The notes: a model not told the origin generated them from the letters alone. A stretch of DNA of 64,000 nucleotides from Compostibacter hankyongensis (GCF_039541075.1 NZ_BAABFN010000002.1:744001-808000); one strand, 5' to 3'. Positions 16,713 through 25,964 are shown, counted from the first letter of the stretch. A program made the numbers and translations.

Positions 16713-17228
16713 CGGGAATGATTTTGTCGGTTATTATTGGCATATCCCCTTCTCTTACTGAAATGATCCAAAACTTATACCAAGGCCGGCTTTTTCCTGT
16801 CGCTTCCGGCATGCAGACCGGTCCCGCCTGCACAAAACCGGGAGACACCCTTTAGGCCCCCGCGGCCCCCTTTTCGGAAAAGGACGTAGAAAAATATCCC
16901 CGGTCCGGAAAATACCGCCTCACTGTAACGGATATGGCTCCCGCCGGTCTGCTGCCGCCAAAGTACAACCAGCAAGCCGCAAATTCGGTGGCCGGCCGGA
17001 GGAGCAGCCCTTACGCAATACCGTTCCCTCCCCCAATGAAAAGCGGCTGTTCGTTCCGCTCCGGAAGGAAGAATCGGCCTGGTTCCGGAAAGAACAGCAA
17101 TTTTTTTCCGGGAGCTCCCGGAAGGAAGAAAATGAGTATTTGCAAAATGAAATGAATCCGTTAACTTTGCCACCCCGATGACCCACCAGATACCCCCTTG
17201 AAGTCAGGGCCAGCGGGACAAAAATTTC
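16713..17228. other. Non-coding stretch upstream of tRNA-Pro
   Basis: No credible gene is seen on either strand. The stretch holds an 18-bp perfect palindrome at 17106-17123 (TTCCGGGAGCTCCCGGAA) and a 13-base direct repeat CCGGAAGGAAGAA at 17061-17073 and 17118-17130. At the right end is the tRNA-Pro promoter. Open frames here have no domain-like sequence. Confidence 0.6.
17140..17169 (+). promoter_or_regulatory. Promoter of tRNA-Pro
   Basis: TTTG (ending at 17142) and TAACTTTG (17162-17169) have 19-bp spacing, a near-ideal Bacteroidota -33/-7 promoter. It lies about 60 bp upstream of the mature tRNA. Confidence 0.75.
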
Positions 17229-17302
17229 GGGGAGTAGCTCAGCCCGGTTAGAGTACACGTCTGGGGGGCGTGTGGTCGCTGGTTCGAATCCAGTCTCCCC
17301 GA
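17229..17302 (+). tRNA. tRNA-Pro (GGG)
   Basis: The acceptor CGGGGAG pairs with CTCCCCG. The anticodon stem CACGT/GCGTG encloses loop CTGGGGG with anticodon GGG, and the T arm is CTGG-TTCGAAT-CCAG. The discriminator is A and CCA is not encoded. Two partial copies of its 3' end follow within about 200 bp. Confidence 0.95.
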
Positions 17303-17310
17303 CAGCAAGA

Positions 17311-17338
17311 AAGGCTCATGCGAAGCATGGGCCTTTTT
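17311..17338 (+). terminator. Rho-independent terminator after tRNA-Pro
   Basis: AAGGCTCATGC, a GAA loop and GCATGGGCCTT form a stem with one mismatch, followed by TTTTTATTT. Confidence 0.75.
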
Positions 17339-17445
17339 ATTTGGAGCGGATGGTAGAAAGCTTGCTTTCGGACAGCAGCGACAAATAAAAGCTGCAAAGC
17401 AGGCCTTTCCTGCTGTTTCCCCTTCCTCTTTGGATCAGTGCAGCT

Positions 17446-17471
17446 AATCCAGTCTCTCCGACAGAAAGAAA
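17446..17471 (+). repeat. Partial tRNA-Pro 3'-end copy 1 (attachment-site-like)
   Basis: The 26 bases here match the intact tRNA end and its flank at 17287-17312 in 24 positions, covering the T-arm 3' half, the acceptor 3' strand and the first flanking bases. There is no upstream half of a tRNA, so it is a 3'-end fragment, the form left by integration at tRNA genes. Confidence 0.65.
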
Positions 17472-17490
17472 AGTGAAAATCGCCGCAGGC

Positions 17491-17507
17491 AATCCGATCT
17501 CCCCGAC
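17491..17507 (+). repeat. Partial tRNA-Pro 3'-end copy 2
   Basis: AATCCGATCTCCCCGAC matches AATCCAGTCTCCCCGAC of the tRNA end except for one dinucleotide swap. It lies 45 bp after copy 1, immediately before the A+T-richer block begins. Confidence 0.5.
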
Positions 17508-17560
17508 CCGGCCGGACAAGTTGGAATTTTCTCCGGGAACCACAGCATTAGATTCTGTAT

Positions 17561-17568
17561 TACCTTTG
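17561..17568 (+). promoter_or_regulatory. -7 element upstream of purK
   Basis: TACCTTTG matches TAnnTTTG and lies 26 bp before the purK start at 17595. No -33 TTTG is found at the expected distance. Confidence 0.5.
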
Positions 17569-17594
17569 CGGAATATAACTGCTAATCTAATTCA

Positions 17595-18737
17595 ATGAAG
17601 AATATTTTTTCCGGGGAGTTTAAAATCGGTATCCTGGGGGGCGGACAGCTTGGGAAGATGTTGCTGCAAAAAGCACACGATTTTAACTTGCATATTGCAG
17701 TACTGGATCCTTCTGCTAATGCGCCGTGCAGAAATCTCTGCAATCGTTTTGTACAAGGTGATTTTAAAGATTTTAATACGGTTTATAATTTTGGGAAAGA
17801 CCTCGACCTTATCACTATAGAATTTGAAGATGTGAATGTGGAAGCGCTCGAAGCGCTTGAAAGAGAAGGGAAGCAGGTCTATCCCCAGCCTGCTGTGTTA
17901 AGGATCATTCAGAACAAGGGGTCACAGAAGTCATTTTATCAACAGCACAAAATTCCCACTTCGCCCTTTGTGCTGATAAAGAACCGCGATGATATCGCTC
18001 AAGCCGATATTGATTTTCCCGTATTTCAAAAGTTGCTTACTTCCGGCTATGATGGCTATGGTGTACAATTTTTAGAAAATAAAAACACCCTTCAAAAAGC
18101 CTTCGATGCACCCAGCGTTTTGGAACAAAGCGTTGATCTGGAAAAAGAGCTTTCCGTAATAGTAGCCAGAAATGCCAAGGGTGAAGTCGCGCATTTTCCT
18201 CCGGTAGAGATGGAGTTCAATCCTGAAGCCAATATGGTTGCATATCTTTTCTCCCCGGCCGGCATTTCTCCCGAAACGGAAAAGAAAGCGGTTTCAATAG
18301 CAAGAACTATCGTCGAGAAAATGAAAATGGTAGGGTTACTGGCCGTGGAAATGTTCCTTTCAAAAAAAGGAGAATTGCTGGTAAACGAAGTGGCGCCAAG
18401 GCCACACAATAGCGGCCACCAAAGCATTGAGGGAAACAGCACATCACAATATGAGCAGCATTTGCGGGCTATTCTCAACCTGCCGATCGGCAATACTGCG
18501 ATTATACAACCTTCCGTAATGGTAAATCTGTTAGGGGAAAAAGGCTATCGCGGCAAAGCTATTTATGAAGGCGTGGAAGAGGTTTTAAAAATAGACGGCG
18601 CTCATATCCATTTATATGGAAAATATGAAACAAGGCCATTTCGTAAGATGGGACATGTCAGCATTGTAGCTCCTTCATTGGAAGAAGCAAAAATGAAGGC
18701 TAAAAAAGTAAAAAGCGCATTAAAAGTAATCGCATAA
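17595..18737 (+). CDS. purK: 5-(carboxyamino)imidazole ribonucleotide synthase
   Basis: PurK is an ATP-grasp enzyme that carboxylates aminoimidazole ribonucleotide in purine synthesis. The 380-residue protein begins its Rossmann-like domain with IGILGGGQLGKML (12-24). It has the ATP-grasp lid and metal site around LLAVEMFL, then LLVNEVAPRPHNSGHQSIE, a strong PurK signature. purE follows 14 bp later, so the two act as one unit. The codon use and base composition are clearly more A+T-rich than the genes before 17.2 kb, and it starts right after the tRNA-Pro remnants, so acquisition with the adjoining block is possible. Confidence 0.95.
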   Translation: MKNIFSGEFKIGILGGGQLGKMLLQKAHDFNLHIAVLDPSANAPCRNLCNRFVQGDFKDFNTVYNFGKDLDLITIEFEDVNVEALEALEREGKQVYPQPAVLRIIQNKGSQKSFYQQHKIPTSPFVLIKNRDDIAQADIDFPVFQKLLTSGYDGYGVQFLENKNTLQKAFDAPSVLEQSVDLEKELSVIVARNAKGEVAHFPPVEMEFNPEANMVAYLFSPAGISPETEKKAVSIARTIVEKMKMVGLLAVEMFLSKKGELLVNEVAPRPHNSGHQSIEGNSTSQYEQHLRAILNLPIGNTAIIQPSVMVNLLGEKGYRGKAIYEGVEEVLKIDGAHIHLYGKYETRPFRKMGHVSIVAPSLEEAKMKAKKVKSALKVIA

Positions 18738-18751
18738 AATACAACCCAAAA

Positions 18752-19240
18752 ATGGAAGCAAAAGTAGGCGTTATTATGGGCAGCCAATCCGATCTCCCGG
18801 TGATGCGGGGAGCAACAGAAATGCTCGAAAAATTTAATATCCCTTATGAAGTTGAGATCGTTTCTGCGCATCGTACTCCTGAAAAAATGCTTGCCTATGG
18901 AAAAGAAGCAGAAAAGAAGGGTTTGAAAGTAATTATCGCAGGGGCGGGAGGCGCAGCTCACCTGCCTGGAATGGTGGCGGCAACTTCTACTTTACCGGTA
19001 ATCGGAGTACCGATAAAATCCAGTAATTCTATAGATGGTTGGGATTCCGTTTTATCTATTTTGCAAATGCCGAACGGAGTACCCGTAGCTACCGTGGCAC
19101 TGAATGCTTCAAAAAATGCAGGCCTGCTTGCGATACAAGTTTTAGCCACAGCCGACGTATCCCTAATGAAAGCACTTTACAACTATAAGGAAGAGCTGAA
19201 AGAGCAGGTGGCCAAGATGAATAAGGATTTAGACAAGTAA
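18752..19240 (+). CDS. purE: 5-(carboxyamino)imidazole ribonucleotide mutase
   Basis: PurE moves the carboxylate from N5-CAIR to carbon 4. The protein has 162 residues, the usual class I length. The substrate loop VGVIMGSQSDLPVM, the catalytic SAHRTPEKM, GAGGAAHLPGMVAA and the specificity loop SSNSIDGWDSVLSILQMPNG (split here as SNSIDGWDS and QMPNGVPVATVA) are all intact. It is co-directional with purK, which supplies its substrate, and shares its lower G+C composition. Confidence 0.96.
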   Translation: MEAKVGVIMGSQSDLPVMRGATEMLEKFNIPYEVEIVSAHRTPEKMLAYGKEAEKKGLKVIIAGAGGAAHLPGMVAATSTLPVIGVPIKSSNSIDGWDSVLSILQMPNGVPVATVALNASKNAGLLAIQVLATADVSLMKALYNYKEELKEQVAKMNKDLDK

Positions 19241-19580
19241 GGCCGGGATGAGCCTTTATCTCCGCTAAAACGCCAACTCCCCTGTGTCAATATCAATAAT
19301 TGTAGTGTCGCATTTAGCCGCTTTTATTTTGAAAATGACGGCTTAGTCCTGCACTATGCGCAGGCTAATAATTATAGCAGGTACTTCTCCATATAAAGTT
19401 TATATTTACTTAAGCGGCCGGGAAACGGATCAGTGGTACTGAGCAGGTGTCGTATACAGCATATTAAATTATCATTATGATGAGGCGGATTGGCCAAAGA
19501 AGCCGAAAATATATACATCTTTATGATACATAAATCCTGATACAGGGTCGGTTCCTTCTCAAAAGCCTTAAATCAACGGT
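19241..19580. other. Non-coding spacer between purE and TonB receptor gene
   Basis: A 340-bp spacer. A small hairpin (AAGGC/GCCTT) directly follows purE and may end that transcript. No open frame, B12 box or other riboswitch pattern is recognised. The promoter of the TonB receptor gene should lie here, but no exact TAnnTTTG is seen. Confidence 0.5.
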
Positions 19581-22301
19581 ATGGTCGAATCAACTATCAA
19601 AATCAGGCCATTTCTGCCTGTTTTATTGTTGGCAATCTGCTGCCATATTCAGATTACCGTATATGCACAAAACGGCAATACCATAAAGGGGCAGGTAAAT
19701 GATGAAGACGGACAACCGGTTGCCGACGCCACTGTTCTTGCAAAGAACCAAACCACCGGCGGAACTTCCGTTACACAAACAGATTCTTCGGGGATCTTCA
19801 CTTATCGCAATTTACCCGAAGGAGGTTCTTATTCATTTATGATTTCACGGATAGGTTTTCAACCGCAGACCCTATCTGGTTATAGCATACCCTCCGACAC
19901 CGTCATCTCTTTAGTGATCAGGCTAAAATCGACAGCGAACGATTTAAACGAAGTTATTGTTACCGGACGTGCCGGCGCAAGAAATCGGACCAAACTCGAA
20001 ACAAGCTATTCGGTGACGGATATAGGGTACAATGCGCTTAGCCTGCAGGCTCCCACAAGCGTTACCGAGACCTTAAAATCAGTACCGGGTTTCTGGGTTG
20101 AATCGTCCGGAGGTGAGGCGAGCGGAAATGTAAGGGCAAGAGGCGTGCCTGTGGACGGTTACGGATCGATCCAGTTACTGGAAGACGGCATTCCCGTACA
20201 GCACGATCCGGCATTAGGCTATCTGAATGCGGACCAGGCATTCCGCTTCGACGAAACCATTCAATCTATTGAAGTTGTTCGGGGCGGCCCTTCTTCTGTC
20301 TTTTATTCAAATGCACCGGCAGGAGCAGTAAACTACATTCCCCGCACCGTCGGCAATAGAACGGAAGGTATTTTTAAACTAAGTCTGGGAAGCGATAATC
20401 TTTATCGAGGAGACTTTTGGGTAGGAGCCCCTATCGGTGACGGATGGAAGTTTGCTACAGGAGGGTTTTACCGCGTCGGGACAGGAGTACGCGATCCAGG
20501 CTACAGCGGCAACCATGGCGGACAGATCAGAGTCTCTATCGGTAAGAAATGGGAAAAATCATCGTTCGATGTTGATTTTAAGCATTTGGACGATGATGTG
20601 GTTTTTTATTTAGGTATTCCTATGACGCATAAAAACGGCAAAATAACAGCTGTACCCGGATTTAACGGCAACTATGGAACAGTGGCAGGACCGGAAACAG
20701 AAAAAGTAAATATGATTCAGGGAGACGGCAGCACTTACAATTTTGACAATACGGTTGGCACGGCTGTAAAAAGAAACCAGCTGACCGCTAAGTTTAAGAC
20801 TGAGCTTTTTAATGACTGGATTTTAAAAAATACGCTTCGTTACGATAACACACAAACACAGCGTAACGGCGTATATCCGAATTCTTTAGAAAGCGCCGAT
20901 TCGCTTCTTTCAAGTCAAGCAGGGCTGATAGCGACCGTTCCGGGCGCGCAGAAATTGGCTTTGCGCTATGTAACTACAGGCACGCCGTTTAATGCTGCTG
21001 ACCAAAACGGCAACGGTCTTGTTATCATAGGAGGGATGAGAGGCCTTACATTACCGGTCAGGGAAGTTACAAATGATTTTCATGTCTCGCATGTTTTTGT
21101 TACAGGTTCCTCAAAGCATGATTTTAACTTCGGATACTATTACGCTCATTTCGATGAAGACTTCAACCGGTATTCCTCAAGCGCATTACTGGATGTTCAG
21201 GATAATGCAAGATTGCTGGATCTTGTAGCCGTCGGCGCCAATGGAGACACCCTAAAATCATTTACCGATAACGGAATATACCAATACGGATATGAGTTTG
21301 CGGATGCTCACGGCGAACAGACAACCCATGCCGTTTATATAAGTGATGAATGGCAGATAACGAATGCGCTGCGTATTGACGGCGGATTGCGTTGGGAGAA
21401 TGCACAGACGGAAGGCATTGTAGAAAAGACAAAGGTTGCAAACTTAGGAACTTTTGCTACCTCTAAAATATTAACCGGAAGCGGAATATTCCAAAGCTAT
21501 AACCGGCATTTTAACTACACCACGTGGACACTGGGAGCAAATTATCAGTTTTCGGATAACATGGGCGCATTCGCCAGATATACTTCTGCCGCACGTATTC
21601 CCGGGCTGGGCGCTTATGTAACCAATGCTACTGCAGCGCCTGTTACCCAAACAATGAAACTCGGCGAAATAGGATACAAATACAGCGCTTCTAAACTTTC
21701 CTTTTACGGTACAGGATTCTGGACAAAATATAATAATGTAGGCTTTACAAACTATGTTTTTAATCTGGACGGATCTAACACGCAAGAAAACCTCTATGCA
21801 AATACACAGACTTTCGGCCTTGAACTTGAAGCTGGCTATTATCCTGTAAAATGGTTTGATATTTCAGCAACATCTACATTACAGCATGCCCAATATAAGG
21901 GATATGTCTATACCGATAATTCCGGGAACTTAATCAATTATAACAACAACCAGCTCATCAGGATACCGGCAGCCTCGTTAAGAGTGGTTCCGGGGTTTAA
22001 TCTTTTTGCCGACCATCTTCGCCTGCAAACTGTAATAGAATACGAAGCAAAACGCTATGTAGATGTTGCAAACTCAGTGGTTCTTCCAGGCTATACAAAA
22101 ATTGATATAAATGCTCAGGCAAATCTCACGGACAAAATCTCGATTTTCGGGGTTATAGATAATCTTGGTAATTCCTTAGGTCTTACCGAAGGGAATCCGC
22201 GCCAGGGAGAGTTCCAAAGCAGTGATGCAGGTGCCACTTCATTCATAGCACGTCCATTGCTTGGCAGAAGCTTTAAAGTTGCTTTCAGGTATAAGTTTTA
22301 A
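19581..22301 (+). CDS. TonB-dependent receptor with CarboxypepD-like N-terminal domain
   Basis: A 906-residue outer-membrane receptor. A signal peptide (about 29 residues ending VYAQ) is followed by a carboxypeptidase regulatory-like domain (GQVNDEDGQPVADATVLAKNQ), a TonB-box-like segment (NEVIVTGRAGARN), and the plug (SVTETLKSVPGFWVES, IEVVRGGPSSVFYSNAPAGAVNYIPR). The barrel ends in VAFRYKF with a terminal Phe. The plug and VYISDEWQITNALRIDGGLRWE resemble siderophore-type receptors rather than SusC. Substrate is unknown. It stands alone, with a terminator-like structure after it. Confidence 0.92.
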   Translation: MVESTIKIRPFLPVLLLAICCHIQITVYAQNGNTIKGQVNDEDGQPVADATVLAKNQTTGGTSVTQTDSSGIFTYRNLPEGGSYSFMISRIGFQPQTLSGYSIPSDTVISLVIRLKSTANDLNEVIVTGRAGARNRTKLETSYSVTDIGYNALSLQAPTSVTETLKSVPGFWVESSGGEASGNVRARGVPVDGYGSIQLLEDGIPVQHDPALGYLNADQAFRFDETIQSIEVVRGGPSSVFYSNAPAGAVNYIPRTVGNRTEGIFKLSLGSDNLYRGDFWVGAPIGDGWKFATGGFYRVGTGVRDPGYSGNHGGQIRVSIGKKWEKSSFDVDFKHLDDDVVFYLGIPMTHKNGKITAVPGFNGNYGTVAGPETEKVNMIQGDGSTYNFDNTVGTAVKRNQLTAKFKTELFNDWILKNTLRYDNTQTQRNGVYPNSLESADSLLSSQAGLIATVPGAQKLALRYVTTGTPFNAADQNGNGLVIIGGMRGLTLPVREVTNDFHVSHVFVTGSSKHDFNFGYYYAHFDEDFNRYSSSALLDVQDNARLLDLVAVGANGDTLKSFTDNGIYQYGYEFADAHGEQTTHAVYISDEWQITNALRIDGGLRWENAQTEGIVEKTKVANLGTFATSKILTGSGIFQSYNRHFNYTTWTLGANYQFSDNMGAFARYTSAARIPGLGAYVTNATAAPVTQTMKLGEIGYKYSASKLSFYGTGFWTKYNNVGFTNYVFNLDGSNTQENLYANTQTFGLELEAGYYPVKWFDISATSTLQHAQYKGYVYTDNSGNLINYNNNQLIRIPAASLRVVPGFNLFADHLRLQTVIEYEAKRYVDVANSVVLPGYTKIDINAQANLTDKISIFGVIDNLGNSLGLTEGNPRQGEFQSSDAGATSFIARPLLGRSFKVAFRYKF

Positions 22302-22323
22302 GATCACTGTAATACTTGAATAC

Positions 22324-22380
22324 CTCCGCCGGCGGTTGATGCTACAAAGCATCACGGGCGGAGCGGGAATCTCTTTTTTC
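22324..22380 (+). terminator. Terminator-like nested hairpin after the TonB receptor gene
   Basis: CTCCGCC (22324-22330) pairs with GGCGGAG (22357-22363). An inner GATGC/GCATC stem sits in the loop, and CTCTTTTTTC follows. Confidence 0.55.
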
Positions 22381-22388
22381 TGCCTTTA

Positions 22389-22453
22389 GGACGAAAATTA
22401 TAAAAATTGTTTGGAAATAATAATTTTCGTCCATAAATTCGTGTACGTACACG
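22389..22453 (+). promoter_or_regulatory. Composite regulatory element, copy 1 (inverted repeat plus 14-bp palindrome)
   Basis: GGACGAAAATTAT (22389-22401) and its exact complement ATAATTTTCGTCC (22420-22432) flank an 18-nt loop. Seven bases later comes the perfect palindrome CGTGTACGTACACG (22440-22453). The palindrome has the size and central CG symmetry of a LacI-family operator. The segment from GGAAATAATAATTT onward recurs at 22734-22767. Confidence 0.6.
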
Positions 22454-22733
22454 CTCCGTCTGATCAGCAACCACCCGGAAATTGCTTTGGCGTGCCCATA
22501 GAGAATGCAGCGTTCTGATAGACCAGGCAGCATACGAAAGGGAATGGACCGCCTTTTGCACAAGTGGTCTTCTCTCCTATTAATGTCATGAAACGTAATA
22601 TGGATAAGGGATAAGTAGAAAACATACCTATAGAATATAGCAAGAAGTCCCGGTCGTAAAGAGCACTGACGGCAGCGTGGAAATAGTCCTTTTTTGTCTT
22701 TCGTGATGGAAACATAAATTTTTACCGGAAATA

Positions 22734-22767
22734 ATAATTTCCGTCTATAGGTACGTGTACGTACACG
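22734..22767 (+). promoter_or_regulatory. Composite regulatory element, copy 2
   Basis: It repeats GGAAATAATAATTT and a CGTCTATA-like stretch, and ends in the identical palindrome CGTGTACGTACACG (22754-22767), 107 bp before the susC start. The upstream arm of the inverted repeat is degenerate here. The conserved spacing between A+T-rich part and palindrome argues for one bound unit. Confidence 0.6.
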
Positions 22768-22874
22768 ATTTTACGATCCGAGTGGCTTCTCCGGCTATAG
22801 TGCAAGCAGTAAGTAGGATTTCGTATTTGATATCATGCCATTATAAACCTTTAATGCGTTAAGTTCTACTTTTT

Positions 22875-25800
22875 ATGACAACATCATTTTTCCTTCGAAG
22901 GAAGACATGGAAAACTTTCTTCATCCTCTTCTTCGGTGCATTTTCGTCCGCAAGTGCGCAAAAGAAAACTATTACGGGAACGGTTTATTCCTCAACAGAC
23001 CGGAATCCGATTCCCGGTGTGACTGTACAGATACAACATTCAAACAACGGAGCGGTTACCAATGCCGCGGGACAATTTCAACTTGAAAACGCCTCGGCAG
23101 CCGACACCCTGATTGCTACCTATGTAGGCTATGAGGTGAAAAAAATCCCCGTGGGAAACCAGACTACTTTAGAGATGTCCCTTTCTCCCAGCGCTTCACA
23201 GCTGGACCAGATCGTAGTAATCGGATACGGAACGGCAAAGAAAAAGGACCTAACCGGCGCAATTACCAGAATCGACATGAGCGATAAGATGAATAACGCG
23301 AATGTCAATCTTCTTCAGAGCCTGGCCGGAGCCGCTGCCGGTCTGAATGTAGACCAGGGAGGAGGAGCTGCCGGCAACCCGGGCTTTTCTATCAGGGGAC
23401 AAACATCCCTGTCCGGTTCTGTTCAGCCGCTGATTGTACTGGACGGCGCCATTTTCTACGGAAATATAGACGACATCAATCCCAATGATGTAGAATCGGT
23501 AGATGTGCTTAAAGGCGCCAGCGCAGCAGCCGTGTATGGCCGCCGGTCCGCAAACGGTGTCCTGATCATTAATACCAAAAAAGGGAGAGCAGGAAAATCT
23601 GTCTTTTCCCTCAGCGCATATGCCGGTTTCCAGGGGATGACGAACAACCCGGTCCGGGAAATGAACGGAGATGAGTTTGCGCTCAGACTGCTTGACTGGA
23701 CCTGGGAAAGGGATGTATATAATTGGTATGCAACCCATCCTACCAGTGAGGCGGGAAGACCCGCGAGGCCTGATGCAACCGACAGGGAGACGGTAGCCTC
23801 CTTTCTGAGAACCCCTGAAGAAAAGAAAAACTATCTGGCAGGAAAGGGGACCGATTGGGTGGATGAGGTGCTGCGCCAGGCCCCGATGCAGAACTACGAC
23901 ATCAGTCTGACCGGGGGCTCTAAAGATGGCATAACCTATTATTTGTCCGGTTCGTTCTCAAACATAAAAGGTATCCAGAAAAATGATCAGTTTAAACGGT
24001 CTACCGTACACAGCAGCTTAAGCGACAAGATAAACGACTGGCTGGAGATCGGATTGGACGCTACCTACAGCCACCGGGATAACTCAGGTATTCCGGCCAG
24101 CCTGAGCGCGGCAAGGGTGGCCAGTCCGCTGCAGCTGAATAATCCTTTGGGAAGTCCCGATTATCAGATTTATTTGGGCGGGGAATTGTATCAGGTTTAC
24201 CCGCTTGTATATACTTATGCAGATAATTCGGATATAAGGACCAACCTGTTCTCAGTGGGAACGATCAATATCAACATTCCCTGGGTAAAGGGACTGAAAT
24301 ATACCCTGCGATATTCCCGTCTGCATCAAACAGAGAACAACAATACCTTTTACAGTGACAAAACCATCAATGGGGTGGATAATAATGGCGAGGCGGTAAA
24401 AAATCCGATTGAATCCAATAACTGGATCCTGGATAATATCGTTAACTATTCCAATTCATTCGGAGACCACGAGATAAATGCCACGCTCCTTTTCAGCCGG
24501 GAAAAAGGAACGGGCAGCTCTTCCACGCTTTCTGCCACCGACTTTGGCATCGAAAACCTCGGATATAACGACATGGAGCTGGGTCAGTTTCCCGTGGTTG
24601 CTTCGACGGCTTATGAAGAAAACAGCCTCTCCTACATGGCCCGGGGGAACTATAGCTACCGGTCAAAATACCTGCTTACCGGGACGGTTCGTAAAGACGG
24701 CTATTCCGGTTTTTCACCCAATCACAAATGGGCGACGTTTCCTTCCGTAGGCGCAGGATGGGTGCTTACAGAAGAACCCTTTCTGAAAGATAAAGGGTTT
24801 TATCTGAAGCTCAGGCTTTCTTACGGTATCAACGGGAATCAGGGAATAGGAAGATACGCCAGCTTTTCTCAAATGAATACCTATGATTATGTGTATGGCT
24901 CACAGACCGCCATCGGCATTTATCCCACCACATTGGGCAATAAAGAATTGACCTGGGAGAAAACCAGTTCTACGGACCTCGGAATCGACTTTAACTTTTT
25001 GCACAACAGAATTGCAGGCTCCGTTGATCTTTACACCGGCAAGACAAAGGATGTATTGGTTGAAAGGCAGATACCCAGGGCCTCCGGATATACTTCCGTA
25101 TGGTCGAATCTGGGACAGATCAGTAATAAGGGGATCGATCTGGAGATCAATAGCGTAAATGTCAAAGGCGCTTTTAACTGGACGACCAAATTTACCTTCT
25201 CCCTGAACAGGAATAAGATCCAAAGATTGTACGGAGACGGAGGGGATAAGGATATCGGTAATTCCTGGTTTGTGGGAGAACCTATTAAATCCATATACGA
25301 TTATAAGATATTGGGGGTATGGCAGGAGCAGGATCTTTTCAATAAAAACATTTATGAAGGATGGTATCCGGGACAGTTTAAATATGCAGATATAAATAAT
25401 GATGGAAAGATCGAACCGGTCAACGACAGGGAAATAATCGGATATGCGTCGCCAAGTTACCGGTTCAGCCTTGCCAATATGCTATCCTATAAAAACTTCA
25501 CGCTTTCCATTTTTATTAATTCTATTCAGGGCGGGAAAAAATACTATTTAGCCAACAATTTCGCGATGGTCAACCCCGCTTATGATTTTTCATTCCGGAT
25601 GAATACGCCGGCCATTAATCCGTATTGGAGACCGGATAGGCCGACCACGAATACGACCGGGATCTATAACACGCCGCCGGTTGAAAGCGGCATCTATCAA
25701 AGCAGGAGCTTTGTAAGGCTGCAGGATATCTCCCTGAGCTATTCCCTGCCGAGCGAGCTGATCCATAAAATTAACATACAGAGCGCCCAGGTATATGTAT

Positions 25801-25913
25801 CCAGTAAAAATCCCTACGTCTGGACGAAATGGCAGGGATGGGATCCCGAAACCGGCACGAGCGATACCCCACTTATGAGAAATATCATTTTCGGACTAAG
25901 ACTGAGCTTTTAG
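22875..25913 (+). CDS. SusC/RagA-type TonB-linked outer-membrane transporter
   Basis: A 1012-residue protein forming the transport channel of a SusCD glycan/peptide uptake complex. It has a signal peptide to about residue 28 (SSASAQ), a CarboxypepD_reg-like domain (TGTVYSSTDRNPIPGVTV), a SusC-type TonB box and plug (VVIGYGTAKKKDLTGA; IRGQTSLSGSVQPLIVLDG; DVLKGASAAAVYGRRSANGVLIINTKKG in segments), and a long barrel ending LRLSF. susD follows after 51 bp. Two operator-like palindromes lie upstream. No sigma/anti-sigma pair or hybrid two-component sensor is adjacent, so control probably comes from a repressor encoded elsewhere. Confidence 0.95.
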   Translation: MTTSFFLRRKTWKTFFILFFGAFSSASAQKKTITGTVYSSTDRNPIPGVTVQIQHSNNGAVTNAAGQFQLENASAADTLIATYVGYEVKKIPVGNQTTLEMSLSPSASQLDQIVVIGYGTAKKKDLTGAITRIDMSDKMNNANVNLLQSLAGAAAGLNVDQGGGAAGNPGFSIRGQTSLSGSVQPLIVLDGAIFYGNIDDINPNDVESVDVLKGASAAAVYGRRSANGVLIINTKKGRAGKSVFSLSAYAGFQGMTNNPVREMNGDEFALRLLDWTWERDVYNWYATHPTSEAGRPARPDATDRETVASFLRTPEEKKNYLAGKGTDWVDEVLRQAPMQNYDISLTGGSKDGITYYLSGSFSNIKGIQKNDQFKRSTVHSSLSDKINDWLEIGLDATYSHRDNSGIPASLSAARVASPLQLNNPLGSPDYQIYLGGELYQVYPLVYTYADNSDIRTNLFSVGTININIPWVKGLKYTLRYSRLHQTENNNTFYSDKTINGVDNNGEAVKNPIESNNWILDNIVNYSNSFGDHEINATLLFSREKGTGSSSTLSATDFGIENLGYNDMELGQFPVVASTAYEENSLSYMARGNYSYRSKYLLTGTVRKDGYSGFSPNHKWATFPSVGAGWVLTEEPFLKDKGFYLKLRLSYGINGNQGIGRYASFSQMNTYDYVYGSQTAIGIYPTTLGNKELTWEKTSSTDLGIDFNFLHNRIAGSVDLYTGKTKDVLVERQIPRASGYTSVWSNLGQISNKGIDLEINSVNVKGAFNWTTKFTFSLNRNKIQRLYGDGGDKDIGNSWFVGEPIKSIYDYKILGVWQEQDLFNKNIYEGWYPGQFKYADINNDGKIEPVNDREIIGYASPSYRFSLANMLSYKNFTLSIFINSIQGGKKYYLANNFAMVNPAYDFSFRMNTPAINPYWRPDRPTTNTTGIYNTPPVESGIYQSRSFVRLQDISLSYSLPSELIHKINIQSAQVYVSSKNPYVWTKWQGWDPETGTSDTPLMRNIIFGLRLSF

Positions 25914-25964
25914 CGCTTCCAGATCCATTAACCCTGCGTTCTATCAAATTTAAATTGCCAAGTC

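Larger units (their letters stand above)
22302..22874. other. 573-bp regulatory spacer upstream of susC
   Basis: No convincing gene. It contains a terminator-like structure after the TonB gene and two copies of a hairpin-plus-palindrome element (separate entries). Short minus-strand frames at 22342-22715 overlap one another and show no family resemblance. Confidence 0.6.

Noticed and set aside
19241..19580. Riboswitch (cobalamin or TPP) upstream of the TonB receptor gene
   Set aside because: No B12 box, THI box or convincing conserved core could be found by reading.
22342..22715. Small minus-strand genes between the TonB receptor and susC
   Set aside because: The overlapping short frames have no family resemblance and coincide with the regulatory repeats.
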